From positions 65,892,650-65,956,649 of the forward strand of contig NC_045441.1 in the NCBI RefSeq assembly GCF_002776525.5: DNA of 64,000 nt. The letters run 5' to 3'. This stretch comes from Piliocolobus tephrosceles. Lineage: Eukaryota; Chordata; Mammalia; Primates; Cercopithecidae. Made by a program: the position numbers and the translations under genes. Under the pieces are notes generated by a model. That model had not been told where the DNA came from, did no database searches, and worked only from the letters and a program-made list of their open reading frames with translations. Shown here one piece after another: positions 12,560 through 23,689 of this stretch; the stretch's first letter is position 1, and each line of letters starts with the position of its first letter.

Positions 12560-14220
12560 ATGGTCTGTTCTGGTTGCCAGAGACTTGTTTTGTTTCAAGG
12601 TAGGATGCTCCTAGAGTCTGGGCAGGAAGTTGTAGTCCACAGGTTTCAACCAGAGGAAGAGCTGCAGTGGCCAGCGGATCTATGGAAGGTCTACAGATGG
12701 CCACAAAAGCTCTTTGCAACTACTCCTATGGCCACTGCATGGTGCACTGATAGTGTCATTTGAATTATGGACACAAGGCTAAGTCTGTTTGGGATTCCCT
12801 TGAAAATTTTGGTATGTGCTGTTTTAATTGTTCTTATTGTGCATAGCCAACATGACTATGAAGGGAAAGGAGCTAGCACAGACACTTGCTGACTGAGTTG
12901 AAGAGAGAAATGTAAAGACAGTGGGAATATCAGACTCATTATTAAAGCCTATGAGTTATCTAGTCACTTGTATTGGTGGTCAGTCCTCTGATGTTAAAAA
13001 CTCTGTGTTTGGCAATACCTAATAAAGATACAAATAGGTCCATGATTTCACTGTGGGATACAGAAGAGCCTCATGACTAAGAACAAAAGAGCCAATTCCA
13101 CAAAATGTTATTTCCTGAATGATAATGGCTCATCTTAAAAGATAGACACAGTCATTCAAAAGAAGCATCACAATCCTGACAGTGCCAACAGTGCCAAGTA
13201 ACTGAGGCCAAAATATGTTAATGTCATTTCAGAAGACTATAGGACAATATCAGAGAAAAGTTCTTAATGGTTTTGATAAAAATGTTCAGCTTGAAGACGC
13301 TCTTTGTCCAAGAAGCTGCTGGAAGAAAAGAGTGTGGGACCTAAAGAAACAGAAAAATGTATTAGAAAACATCAAAACATAAAGGGAAAAAGAGGTCAGT
13401 TGTAAAGAGAACCAGTAAAAATTTCTAATGGACTCTATTCTGAAGATGATAAACTTATCTTCTCCTTTTAGAGCACATTACACAGATGATGACAAATTGA
13501 CAACTCCTTTTAGACAAGATTACACAGATGTTGACAAATGACATTAGACAAAAAGAGTTTTGGAAAATGGAAACCAAAATTATCAATTTTCTTCAAATAT
13601 CAATTTGAAGAAACTCATTAATGCTGTTAATTTAAATATTTTCTTTAAAAAAAGTTAAAGAGAAAAACAAGCAGTATTTTAAGAGTTCCCAATTAGAGCA
13701 GTGCAGTGAGAAATGCACGATTTAAAATTGAGATTCAAAAGCTTCCTTTGAAACTCCAGACACTGCCTGAACTAAATCAAGAATGTGAAATGAAACTTTG
13801 CAGAAAATCAATGGAGGAGGAAATGCATCACATAGAAATAGAGGAGAAATTTCCCAAATTATATGAAAGCATCATCCTTTTACATCAACACCCTGACTCC
13901 TATGGGAAGATGTCTGAAGGCTTGGAGAAACAACTGGACAGTTTGTTTCATTTAATCAAAGGTGGATCATCTCTCATGAGAAAATAGCTCAACAAAGCTT
14001 GTCAGCTGTTGTTATGATCAAGAGAGTGCAATGATCTAAGATAACAGGATGGTCACAACACGCAAAAATTGTCTGAATTAGAGTTTGCAATCCAACTTTT
14101 CCCAAGTGGCCCCTTTGCACCTACTGTTCTACGTGTAGCCCAGTGTGGTGGCCAGTGAGAGTATCAGATCGGCTCCTGAATCCTCAGGTTCCCTGAGGAG
14201 TAGGAGGGGTGAGATGTGAT
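12560..14220 (+). pseudogene. Decayed CTAGE/MIA2-family retropseudogene
   Basis: The best-preserved part is an open stretch at 13706-13987 (93 codons). It contains KLPLKLQTLPELNQECEMKL and later EEKFPKLYESI and LEKQLDSL, which line up with the charged coiled-coil region of the cTAGE5/CTAGE family. Further matches follow in broken frames: a hydrophobic segment near 12790-12845 reading GIPLKILVCAVLIVLI, where the family has its membrane anchor, an Asn-Asp-Leu-Arg block near 14030, and QKLSELEF near 14075. Known family members derive from MIA2 transcripts, organise secretory cargo export at the ER, and include intronless retrocopies. Stops and frameshifts occur throughout, and the proline-rich tail is mostly missing. 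The ends are approximate, and I see neither an A-tail nor target duplications. A different coiled-coil ancestor is possible but less likely. Confidence 0.6.
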
Positions 14221-14455
14221 AGCTCAAGGATGCAGAGTGATGTGCAGGTATGACTGAGGTTTCCAATAGCTAAATCCTGAATATCCACATACTTAGCCAG
14301 ATATCTGATGTCTTTTATCCATTTAATGAATTCTGATTGAGTGACACCTTTTGATTTAACTTACTTAATTGATGCTGCATTTTCTCTATTCAACTTTTAT
14401 GTATTAATAATGATAAAATAAGATATTGTTTTCAGAATATAGATGGTTTCAATAT

Positions 14456-14734
14456 GACAGAGTCTTGCTCTGTCGCCCGGGCTGGAGTGCAGTGGCCGGA
14501 TCTCAGCTCACTGCAAGCTCTGCCTCCCGGGTTCACACCATTCTCCTGCCTCAGCCTCCGGAGTAGCTGGGACCACAGGCGCCCGCCACCTCGCCTGGCT
14601 AGTTTTTTGTATTTTTAGTAGAGACGGGGTTTCACCATGTTAGCCAGGATGGTCTTGATCTCCTGACCTTGTGATCCACCCGTCTCGGCCTCCCAAAGTG
14701 CTGGGATTACAGGCTTGAGCCACCGCGCCCGGCC
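14456..14734 (-). mobile_element. AluY (monkey YR-like) lacking an A-tail
   Basis: A 5'-complete antisense Alu whose 5' end is GCGCCCGGCC at 14734. Its other end stops at GACAGAGTC, with no T-run where the A-tail should be. It is flanked directly by TTCAATAT at 14448-14455 and 14735-14742. Read on the element's own strand it carries CTCAAGCCTG and GATCCGGCCACTGC, changes I associate with Old World monkey AluYR. Low divergence means it is a fairly young insertion. Confidence 0.9.
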
Positions 14735-15058
14735 TTCAATATAGTTCTTAAGAGCATATTATTTCATTTTATCATACTCTCTAGAATTATATCATATAAG
14801 TATTGTGCTTTAATTTACTTAAACGATAACTGAAGTTGAACCCAATCAGGAAACAATGGAAACAAAGATCTTTTCCATATGCTGTGAGATGTGATAACAA
14901 AAAGTAATATTTACCTCAATAAATGTTGATTGCTGTTAAATACGTCAAAAAAACAAAAAAGCTGTATTAAACACAACAAAATCCCCAGCCTAATTTGTAA
15001 ATACTTGTGTTTATTTATTCCGTATTTTATAAATTAAGTTTGGGAAGTTGATAGTTGT

Positions 15059-15270
15059 TGATATGGTTTGGATCTGTGTCCCCACCCTAATTTTGTCTTG
15101 AATTGTAATCCTTTATGTGTGTCTTGGGAGAGACTTGGCGGGAGATAATTGGATCAGGGGGCCTGAGGCATCCCCTGCCATGAGAAACTGTGAGTCAATT
15201 AAACCTGTTTTCTTTATAAATTATGCATCTGAGGTAGTTCTTTATAGCAGTGTAAAAGCAGACTAAAACA
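15059..15270 (+). mobile_element. THE1 5' LTR, internally deleted
   Basis: It starts TGATATGGTTTGGATCTGTG and ends GCAGACTAAAACA, as THE1 LTRs do. At about 212 bp it is shorter than its 3' partner (about 370 bp). The missing part is the middle, between GATAATTGGATCAGGGGG and CCTGAGGCATCCCC. The GTTGT just before it (15054-15058) resembles the GTTGG after the 3' LTR, a probable decayed 5-bp target duplication. Confidence 0.88.
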
Positions 15271-16438
15271 GAAAATTGGCACCTAGGAGTAAGGTGCTGC
15301 TATAAGCATAACCATAAAATGTGGAAGTGGCTTTGAAACTGGGTAATGGGCAGAGGTTGGAGCAGTTTGGAGGGCTAAGAAGAGGACAAGAAAGTGAGGG
15401 AAAGTTTGGAACTTCCTAGAGACCTGTCGAATTGTTTTGATCAAAATGCTGATAGTGGTGTAGACAATGAAGTCCTGGTTGAGGTGGTCTCAGATGGAGA
15501 TGAGAAACTTATTGGAAAATGGAGCAGAGGTCACTCTTGCTATGCTTTACCAAAGAGACTGGCGGCATTTCCCCCCTGCCCTAGACATCTGTGGAACTTT
15601 AACCTTGAGAGATGATTTAGGGTATCTTGCAGAAGGAATTTCTAAGCAGCAAAGCATTCAAGAGGTGACCTGGCTTTTTCTGAAAGTGTACAGTCATATC
15701 CTTTCAGAAAAAGATGATCTGAAATTGGAACCTATGCTTAAAAGGCAAGCAGAACATAAAAGTTTGGAAAATTTGTAGCCTGACCTTGCAGTAGAAAACA
15801 AAAACCCATTTTCTGGGGAGAAATTCAAGCCATTAGCTGTAGAAATTTACATAACTAAAGAGAATCTAAATGTCAATAGCCAAGACAAAGGGGAAAATGT
15901 CTCCAGGACATTTCACAAATCTTCATGGCACCCCTTCCCATCACTGACCCTGAGGCCTAAAAGGGACAAATGGTTTTGTGGGCTGGGTCCAGGGCCTCAC
16001 TGCTCTGTGCAGCCTCAGGACATGGCACCTTGTTTCCCAGACTCTCCAGCTCCAGCCGTGACTAAAATGGGCAAAGGTACAGCTCAAGCCATTGCTTCAG
16101 AGGATGTAAGCTCCAAACCTTGGCAACTTCCATGGGGTGTTGGACATGTGGATGCAGAGAAGATATGAGTTGAACTTTGGAAGACCTCACCTAGATTTCA
16201 GAGAATGTATGGAAATGCCTGGGTGTCCAGGCAGAAGTCTGCTGCAGGAGAGAAGCCCTCATGGAGAAGCTCTACTAGGGCAATGCAGAGGGTAAAATAA
16301 AGGGTTGAAGCCCTCACACAGAGTCACCACTGGGTCACTAACTAGTGGAGCAGTGAGACGAGGGCCACCATCCTCCAGACCCCAGAATGGTAGATCCACT
16401 GACAACTTGCACCATGCACCTGTATAAGCTATAGAAAT

Positions 16439-16700
16439 GGCCAGGCATGGTGGTTTGTGCCTATAATCCCAGCACTTTGGGAGGCCAAGATGGATGAATC
16501 ATCTGAGGTCCAGAGTTTGAGACAAGCCTGTTCAACATGGCAAAACCCCGTCTCTACTAAAAATACAAAAAAAATTAGCCAGGCCTGGTGGTGAGCACCT
16601 GTAATGCCAGCTACTTGGGATGCTGAGCAGGAGAATCGCTTGTACTTCTGCGCGGGCCACAGAGTAAGATTCTGTCAAAAAAAAAAAAAAAAAAAAAAAA
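16439..16700 (+). mobile_element. Alu with deleted right monomer
   Basis: It starts GGCCAGGCATGGTGG and continues through an ordinary left monomer and linker. Within the right monomer the sequence jumps from GGAGAATCGCTTGTAC straight to CACAGAGTAAGATTCTGTC, losing most of the segment that includes CACTGCACTCCAGCC. An A-tail of about 25 bases ends at 16700. It lies inside the THE1 body, so it inserted later. Confidence 0.88.
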
Positions 16701-16982
16701 GAGCAAAGAAAAAAGAAAGAAAGCCATGGAAACTCAACTCCAGCCCATGAAAGAAGTTGTGGAGGATGTACCCTGCAGAGCCACATGGGTGAAGTCCAAC
16801 CCTTGTATTCAGCATGACCTGGATGTGAGACATGGAGTCAAAGGAGATTATTTTGGAGCTTTAAGATTCAATGACTGCACTGTTGGGATTTAGACTTGCA
16901 ATGGGGCTATTTCCCATTGGTTTGGGCCAATTTCTCCCATTTGGAATGGGAGAATTTACCCAATGCCTGTACTCCCTGAACA

Positions 16983-17029
16983 CTAATGTCCCCTAGAAAC
17001 CCTCTTTACTTTCAACCCACATACATGCA
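16983..17029 (+). repeat. 47-bp direct repeat, copy A
   Basis: This segment matches 18853-18899 at 44 of 47 positions by hand alignment. It contains CCCTCTTTACTTTCAACCCA. It interrupts what otherwise reads as THE1 internal sequence, which resumes at AAAAGTAACTAAGTTGCG. Confidence 0.85.
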
Positions 17030-17217
17030 GTCAAAAGTAACTAAGTTGCGTTTGATTTTACCATATGATAAGCAGAAGGGACTTCCTTTGTCTCAGAAGG
17101 GAATTTCACTTGGACTTTTGTGTTAATGCTGGAATGAGTTAAGACTTTGGGGGACTGTTGAGAAGGAATAATTGTATTTTGGAATGTGAGAAGGACATGA
17201 GTTTTGGAAGGGGCAAG

Positions 17218-17587
17218 TGATGGAATGGTAAGGCATGGCTCTGTGTTCCTAGCAAAATCATCTTGAATTGTAATCCCCACGTGTCAAGGGAGGAACCTGG
17301 TGGGAGGTAATTGCAACATGGGAGTGGTTTCCCCCATGCTATTCTGGTGATAGTGACTGAGTTCTCAGGAGAACTGATGTTTTAAAAGTGTGGCACTTCC
17401 ATTTGCTCTTTTTCTCTCCTGCCACCATATAAGGCATGCCTTGCTTCCCCTTCACCTTTGACCATAATGGCAAGTTTGTTGAGGTTTTCACAGCCATGCA
17501 GAATAGTGAGTCAATTAAACTTCTTTTCTTTATAAATTACCCAGTCTCAAGTAGTTCATTATAGCAGTGTGGCAATAAACTAATACA
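17218..17587 (+). mobile_element. THE1 3' LTR
   Basis: It contains CATCTTGAATTGTAATCCCC, ACCTGGTGGGAGGTAATTG, GTGAGTCAATTAAACTTC and the terminal AAACTAATACA. The full length of about 370 bp contrasts with the truncated 5' LTR. GTTGG follows it directly. Confidence 0.88.
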
Positions 17588-19424
17588 GTTGGCAACCATT
17601 TGTTTCTTATTTTGTTTGTTCTTTATAAGCCTTGTTTTGCTGTTTATAATATTGTTTACTGTTTAAATATTTCTAAATTGTATACATCCAGAATAAAATA
17701 TAATTGAATTGCATAACTCCTGGGCTTCATTTTTGACTTACAAACAATCTTCTTATCTCTTTTTTTAAAACTTTCTGTTTCTCTCTGGTATATTTATGGT
17801 TACAATTTTTCACATTAATTGTTTGATCCTGTCCTGCTTTGCATAAGAAAAAAATTATAAATCTAACATCATTTTCCCTGAAATCTTAATGCAGTTTTTC
17901 TGAGAAGGTTAATGAGTCAGTTTATGCTCTCCAATTAGTTAACATGTCACTTTGGTCAGGTATTAAATTCCCATATGTTTTTAGATCTATTACTACTGCT
18001 TTTTAACAATGATCATAGAGATTTTAAAATACTCAAAAGGATAGTGAGTTCCTCATTTATTTTTTTTCCTTTTTACATTTCTCGTGGTTGTTTAATATTT
18101 CCTACGACTATAACAAAATTTGGTCAAGTTCTCACCTCATTCCTCAAAACACAAAATGTATACATTAATTTAGGAAAGTTGACTTTTGTCTAATGTCTTC
18201 CTATCTAAGGACAAGCACATTTTATACTTACTCATGCTGTAATTTATATACTAGAGTTTTCCTAATCTATGCACTTCATTTATTTTTAGGGTTGTTGGTA
18301 GGCCTTTAAACTTATTATTAATCATAAGTGTTTAATATTTTGAGATTTTAATACATATTTCCTTCATTCTATATTTTCCCTTTTTCTTTTTTTCATTATG
18401 TACTTAGTATAAAGCCTGAGCAAGCAGACATGATGGGAAGATAAATCCAAAGTGTTCAGAATATTCTTGACTTTTATGTGGCAAATCTTAAACCCTAGGA
18501 TGGAGAGATGATTTGGAAAGTAAAGAATGTGCCTTGATAAGAAAGATGACAATAGTAGAATGCTCCTCTCCAACTACTACTTCACAAAAACTACAGAAAC
18601 ACATGTACATGTCCCATTCAGACTCCTCTAGAATATGAGAAGACAGATGAAAGAGAGGTAGAGCTGGATTTTCTAGTATTCATTCTCTTTTCAACCTTCT
18701 TTGGGACACTTAGAGACTTTCTTCAGTAGCAGGCTGAGGGACCTAAGAATCATGGTAGAGTAAGACAATGTCACAGGAGATCATAGAAGCAGATTTTGCT
18801 TTCCTGACAAAACTTTGGTAATACATGGTCACTCCCTTAATAACCACACATGCTAATGTCCCCGAGAAGCCCTCTTTACTTTCAACCCACATCCATGCAA
18901 TAAATTCAATTTCTTATAATCATGGTATGTTTTTTCATTAACCCCCACCCCTGTGACTTTGTGGAGTCCTTTGAAATCAGAAATGCTTCCACATCCCTTG
19001 ATTTTGTCATTTCAGGGGAGAGGTAATGAGCCCACATATCAGTTGCTGCAATTTTTACAGAATTCCACAGGGTTCTCAAAGTGTAGAGAAATAGGTTTCT
19101 CTTGAACTCTTCCCTTAATTTAGTCTATGTTGTACTAAGTTTGGGATGTAATTTCATAGTGTAAGACTTAGGATTGCAGTTGTTTCCAGGTTTGATTTAC
19201 TTTTATAAACATTTAAGGTCAAATATTTCACACAACATAAAAGTTAAGAGTGAATATACAGTCAGTAATTACAAAGCAATCTCCTCTGTCACAGTACGAT
19301 GGCCAAAAAAAAAAAAAAAAAGTATCTGCAGTACTCCCAAGAGCCACCTTCCATGGCTTGCAGGGCCAGGTAGCTTAACTACATGACATTTTGTTTTCTT
19401 AGTATGAATCATTAATAAGGCTGG
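17588..19424. other. AT-rich intergenic DNA
   Basis: No gene or familiar repeat is recognisable. It holds the second copy of the 47-bp repeat at 18853-18899 and an A-run at 19303-19321. Open frames are short and AT-driven. Confidence 0.55.
18853..18899 (+). repeat. 47-bp direct repeat, copy B
   Basis: This is the partner of 16983-17029, in the same orientation and about 1.87 kb away, with three mismatches. It sits in sequence I cannot assign to any repeat, so it is the likelier original location. Confidence 0.85.
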
Positions 19425-20169
19425 TGTTTTTTTATACGTATTTTATATTAACATAGAATTTACATACAAAATCTTTCACGCTTTCTGTGTATAGTTCCAT
19501 GGGTGCTGAGAAATGTGTACAGTTGCATATCCATTACCACAATCAAGATATGGAACAGTTTGTTTATATTCTAAAAATTAGCCCATCTCCTTCAAAACTG
19601 TCTCTCCAGCTCGTGGTCCCTGGCATCCATACATGTGTTCCATGTTCCAACAGTATTGCTACTGCAAGAACATCATACAAATGGAATCAAACAGCATGTA
19701 GCATTTGAGTCTGACTTCTTTTACATAGATTTATCCATTTGTTGCATGTGTTAGTGCTTTGTTCTTATTATGAACAGTAGTCCATTTTACAGGTGTACCA
19801 CAGTTAATTTAATGCTTCATCAGTTAAAAAATATTTGATTTGTTTCCAGTTTGGGGTGATTACAAATATGTTATATACATGTGGTTTTAACTTATCAAGT
19901 GACTAAGAGATTGAGCATTTTTATATTCTTGTTATCAATATAATGTCTTCTTTGGTGAGGTGTGTTTAAATCTTCTGCCCAATTTTTCATTACTTTCTTA
20001 GGAGTGTTTGGGAGCTGTTTGCATATTCTGCACACAAGTCCTTTATCAGGCATATGATTTGAAAATTTTTCTCTAATTGTTCACATTGAGTTTTCAATAT
20101 CTTAGCAGTGAGTTTTACAGAACAAAAGTTTATTTATTTTGATAAAGTACAAAGTATTTTCTCTCCCTT

Positions 20170-20202
<33 letters not shown>

Positions 20203-20525
20203 GAATATGTAATGTATAATGATAAAAATCAATTGAGCATATATTCTTGTGAACGTATTTCTGGACTCACTCCTCTGTTCCACGCATCTCTCTTTACATA
20301 TACATATATCCTTTTCAAAGACCACCTGATGTTAAGTACTATTGTTTCATGATAAATTTGAAAATATGGCAGCAAGAACTCTCCAACTCAGTTTTCATTT
20401 TAAAAATAATTTCATCTATTAGAGATCCTTTGTCTTTCCATATAATTTTAATAATTTATTAATTTGTCCACAAAATCCTGTGGGAAATTTTTTTTACAAT
20501 TTTACTGACTCTACAGAAAAATATG
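19425..20525 (-). mobile_element. L1M 3' region, antisense
   Basis: The plus strand shows reversed L1 words: CACAATCAAGATATGGAACA, TACAAATGGAATCAAACAGC, CTTTTACATAGATTTATCC, TTTGGTGAGGTGTGTTTAAA and CAAGTCCTTTATCAGGC. A CT/TA microsatellite at about 20160-20203 interrupts it, and similar AT-rich L1-type sequence continues to about 20525. It is 5'-truncated, old and non-coding. Confidence 0.75.
20160..20203. repeat. (CT)n(TA)n microsatellite
   Basis: A CTCTCTCTCT run passes into TATATATATA. It lies within the antisense L1M fragment. Confidence 0.9.
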
Positions 20526-20546
20526 AACAACTGTAGGCTCTATAGA

Positions 20547-20652
20547 ATCATGACAACCAGGTGACCTCTCCTCCCCGGTAGAAGATGTGATTAATTTGTT
20601 TGAATTGAGTGGGTAACAGGAACTAAAACCTACCAGTCAGAGATGAATTCCT
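20547..20652. repeat. Diverged dispersed repeat, copy 1
   Basis: The segment around GAAGATGTGATTAATTTGTT resembles 23338-23440, where GAGGATGTGATTGACCTGTT occurs. Later words of that second copy (AGGAACTCTGCCTGGTCCCC and GAACTTGCAGTTA) reappear in related form at 21170-21255. This copy therefore seems split by the L1M fragment at 20655-21010. I cannot name the family; an old LTR is possible. Confidence 0.45.
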
Positions 20653-20654
20653 AC

Positions 20655-21010
20655 AATAAGATATTATTTAGCCTTAAAAGAGAAGCAAATTCTGTTGTTA
20701 GTGACAGCATGGATGAAGCCAGACAACATTATGCTAAGAGAAATAAGACAGACATATGACAACAAGATTCCATTTATACAGGGTATCTAGAATAGTCAAA
20801 CTCAGAAGCATCAAATGGTGAATGCCAAGGACAGTGGGGAGGAGGAAATGGGGAGTCAGTCAATGAATAAAAGTTTCTGTTATGCTAGATGAGTAAATTC
20901 TAGAGATCTGTTTACAACATTGTGCCTATGTTTAACAATACTTTATTGCACACTTAATTTATTAAGAGAGTAGATTTCATGTGAAGAGTTCTTGTTTTTA
21001 AAAAAAGGCA
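20655..21010 (+). mobile_element. L1M 3' end fragment
   Basis: Sense L1 3'-end words are visible: AGCATGGATGAAGCCAGACA, GCTAAGAGAAATAAGACAGA, GGTATCTAGAATAGTCAAAC and GGGGAGTCAGTCAATG. It is old and truncated, and it ends in an A-rich tract near 21000. Confidence 0.7.
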
Positions 21011-21555
21011 AAAAGAAACATTTGAAAGGTGAGGTGTATGTCTATTTCCTTAATTTTGGTGACAGTTTCACAGGTGCGTGCCTATGTCCAAGTCATGGAA
21101 TTGTATGCATAATTTATGTGCAGTCTCTGAGAGAGAAAGACAGAGAGAACCCAGCATAAACAGGAGCTGTGCCTAGTTCCCCTGAAAAGAAGGGTATCTT
21201 GGCTGTGGACCTCATCTTTGGGAGGAGGGATCAGAGGAGAATTTGCAGTTAGGACGTCACGGTATACCTATTTATTCTCTATTTTACATTCATCTTTTTT
21301 TTTTCTTAAAATTATAGGAGTGTCATGTTTAACGGTAGTGGAATCTCCAATAATAACTAAAATTCAAATCCCAGTATTAATTAAAGCTGTGAAGGTTTGT
21401 GCAAAATGCAATTAGTGCATTTTAGTAGATGGTAAAGTTAATTTTGAACCTATGCTGTAGAGGTGCAAAAGCTAATCAACTCCCCTTTATATTTTTGTTG
21501 TATAAATTATTTTAGTAAAGTTTGGATTTCCAATTGGGTCAATGTGTGCACCTAC

Positions 21556-21602
21556 TTTTTTCTAGTTTTTTTTTTTTTTTCTCTCTCTCTTTTTTTTTTT
21601 TA
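21556..21602. repeat. Poly-T / CT tract
   Basis: Two T-runs are separated by CTCTCTCTCT. The Lys/Glu-rich or Phe-rich peptides seen across it come from this tract and are not genes. Confidence 0.9.
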
Positions 21603-21932
21603 AATCGTGGTTTCTTCCTCCTTTCCCCTCGTCTTTCATTCCTTCCTTTCTCTTTTTGTTTTCCATGTTTGTCACTGTATATACATGAGTGTGTGTGGGG
21701 TGCGGGGCTCCTCTCTACTCTACTCATACTTATAAACTTATTCCTCCAGAGAGCCTCAAATTAGTATCATTGGGGTTAGAGACTTTCCCGATGGCAATGG
21801 TTGCTTTACAGGGATGAAGGACCTCGAGCTTAAGTCAAACTAAAATTAACTCTTATTGTGCCTCAGTGGTGTCTGGGGTGTTTTCCCTACCACCCGGAGA
21901 ATCAGGATGTTTGTTGCAAGAGAGATAAAGAC

Positions 21933-22002
21933 AGCAGAGTGGCACAGTTAGAGTGCTGGGCTCATAAACCAGATATTGATGTGCTGTAACCATCCTCTGC
22001 TA
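21933..22002 (+). pseudogene. Initiator tRNA-Met (CAT) pseudogene
   Basis: The 70-nt segment begins AGCAGAGTGGCACAG and ends CCATCCTCTGCTA. The acceptor strands AGCAGAG and CTCTGCT pair perfectly. The anticodon arm reads CTGGGCTCATAAACCAG, with CAT at 21963-21965 and one mismatched stem pair. The internal A box, TGGCACAGTTAG, is close to consensus. The T arm is damaged: the B-box region reads TGCTGTAAC, and the D loop is two bases short compared with initiator tRNA-Met. This is what a decayed tRNA gene or retrocopy looks like. It is probably not transcribed into a working tRNA, but polymerase III factor binding cannot be excluded. Confidence 0.8.
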
Positions 22003-23689
22003 TGGCCTCGCCTTTTCTGCAGTGCAGGCTTCCTTTTCTTCCCCTCTTTTCCTCTGTACACATTCCTTCAGAGTATTTTGAATTTCTAATCACATAAATC
22101 ATGACTTTTAGTTTCTATTTCTGTCTGATGATTCAGGGTGCAAAGTGCATTGTGGGTGGTGACAGGGAAAAACCCAGGAGCCCAACAGTCGCTCTCATGA
22201 GTGCGTCCCGCCTTCTCCAGGGAGTGCCAGTCAATCTTCCCAGGTGAGAGCTTCACAGTCATAATTTCATTTTATCTTGCTGGGGGTGACAGCCATCAAG
22301 CTTGTGATTGCAAGATTATTCCTTTGGTCAGCTGGTAAGCAGCAGTACTAAGCAAAGCCTAGACACACTGGCTAGGGGTTGTGCATTCTCCTTCCCCTTT
22401 TCTCATCAGTGTCTGGGCCACAGGCTGCCATGGTCAGGCACCTCATTACCCTGGGAGGTCAGGGAACAACACAGGGCAACAGCAAAAGAAGCAGAAGCAC
22501 AGAACATGAGCAAAACCACTACCCTTGCCTGAACATCAATGACTCACATTAGGCAATGAAGTGCCACACTTAATTCTCTCTGGAGTGGTGGTCATCTTCA
22601 TTCCCACAAGCCTCACAAAGGTCCATTACTGGTCCTAGCCCCACCTATCTGCCTATCTGCCATCCCATTCTGTTTGCAATGCCAATTGATAAGGCTGCCC
22701 CAAACCGCCAATGATAGTCACCAGGACAAATGCAGTGAACAAAGAGCTCCAGCCTGTGCCCTGTTTAGTGGGACTCAAGCACAGGTTAGTGAAGGCACTG
22801 TGTTTTCACTGCCTTTCTGACTTGCCAAACATGTGCTCAGTCTGACATTAGGCTATGTCGGGGTATAGTCAAATAATAGCAATTCTGGTCTTAGGGAGAA
22901 GAATGTTTTAGGGTGGGCATTGATGGAAAAACTCAAAAAAGGTACAAACTGCACAGACAAAAGCATAAACCAACAAGTAATTGGAAGTTCTATCTCTAAA
23001 GGCTTCGGTGTATCACAGTTAGTTAGTTAACATGTTAGTTAGCAAAGCACAGTTAATTAAAGATGAGCAGGTGTAGGTTATGGATGGGCCATCCTGTTCA
23101 TTATGCCAATTGTTTTAATTGCCTCAGATTCTTCCCTTTGGTGCAGGATGGATTTCACCTTAGGGTTAAGCAGATGGCCAAACACATGCCACCTGACACT
23201 GGACAGATGTGATCTATAGCACTTTGTTAGTCACATATACTCACAGCCTGTGGGAGGAGGACCTGCTTGCCACATAGGGTTTACACTTGGGAATGGAGTG
23301 AACAGGCAGGGGCTGTGGGAGGCAGGCTTTGTAGTATCAAGGTGAGATGACCCCTTGTTTCCACTAGAGGATGTGATTGACCTGTTTGAATAATTCCATG
23401 GGCTGGCAGGGCACTGAAATCCACTATTCAGAGGTAAGCAGGAACTCTGCCTGGTCCCCTAGACTAGGAGACTTATACAAACGGGAACTTGCAGTTAAGC
23501 CATGCATGTCTTTATTTTATGAAAATGTCATGACGGCACAGATGAAGAGTTTTTGGGTCTTATATTTGGGTCTTGCACCACATATATGTTCTGTCCATTT
23601 TTGCGGAATATATTTTGAAACTCTGTTGCTAAGTACATTAACATGCATGTCTACTTCCCCATCTTGAATCACAGATCCCTTTATCATAA
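22003..23689. other. Intergenic DNA with diverged repeat, copy 2
   Basis: There is no gene I can support. GC content is somewhat higher than in the flanks between 22140 and 22850. The part at 23338-23500 resembles 20547-20652 and 21163-21255. Short open frames here (for example 22308-22532 and 23377-23667) lack recognisable domains. Confidence 0.5.

Larger units (their letters stand above)
15271..17217 (+). mobile_element. THE1 internal region
   Basis: The sequence between the two THE1 LTRs opens AAAATTGGCACCTAGGAGTA and includes GGAAGTGGCTTTGAAACTGG and later GCAATGGGGCTATTTCCCAT, typical of the THE1 body. It has short open pieces (for example 15394-15615 and 15467-15778 in different frames), but no intact gene. 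This fits MaLR elements, which are non-autonomous and depended on ERVL enzymes. An Alu interrupts it at 16439-16700. A foreign-looking block lies at 16983-17029 and has a near-identical partner at 18853-18899. Confidence 0.85.

Noticed and set aside
17041..17280. 79-codon minus-strand frame
   Set aside because: It is antisense to THE1 internal and LTR sequence.
21539..21764. Lys/Glu-rich and Phe-rich peptides on opposite strands
   Set aside because: They are produced by the poly-T/CT tract and its complement.
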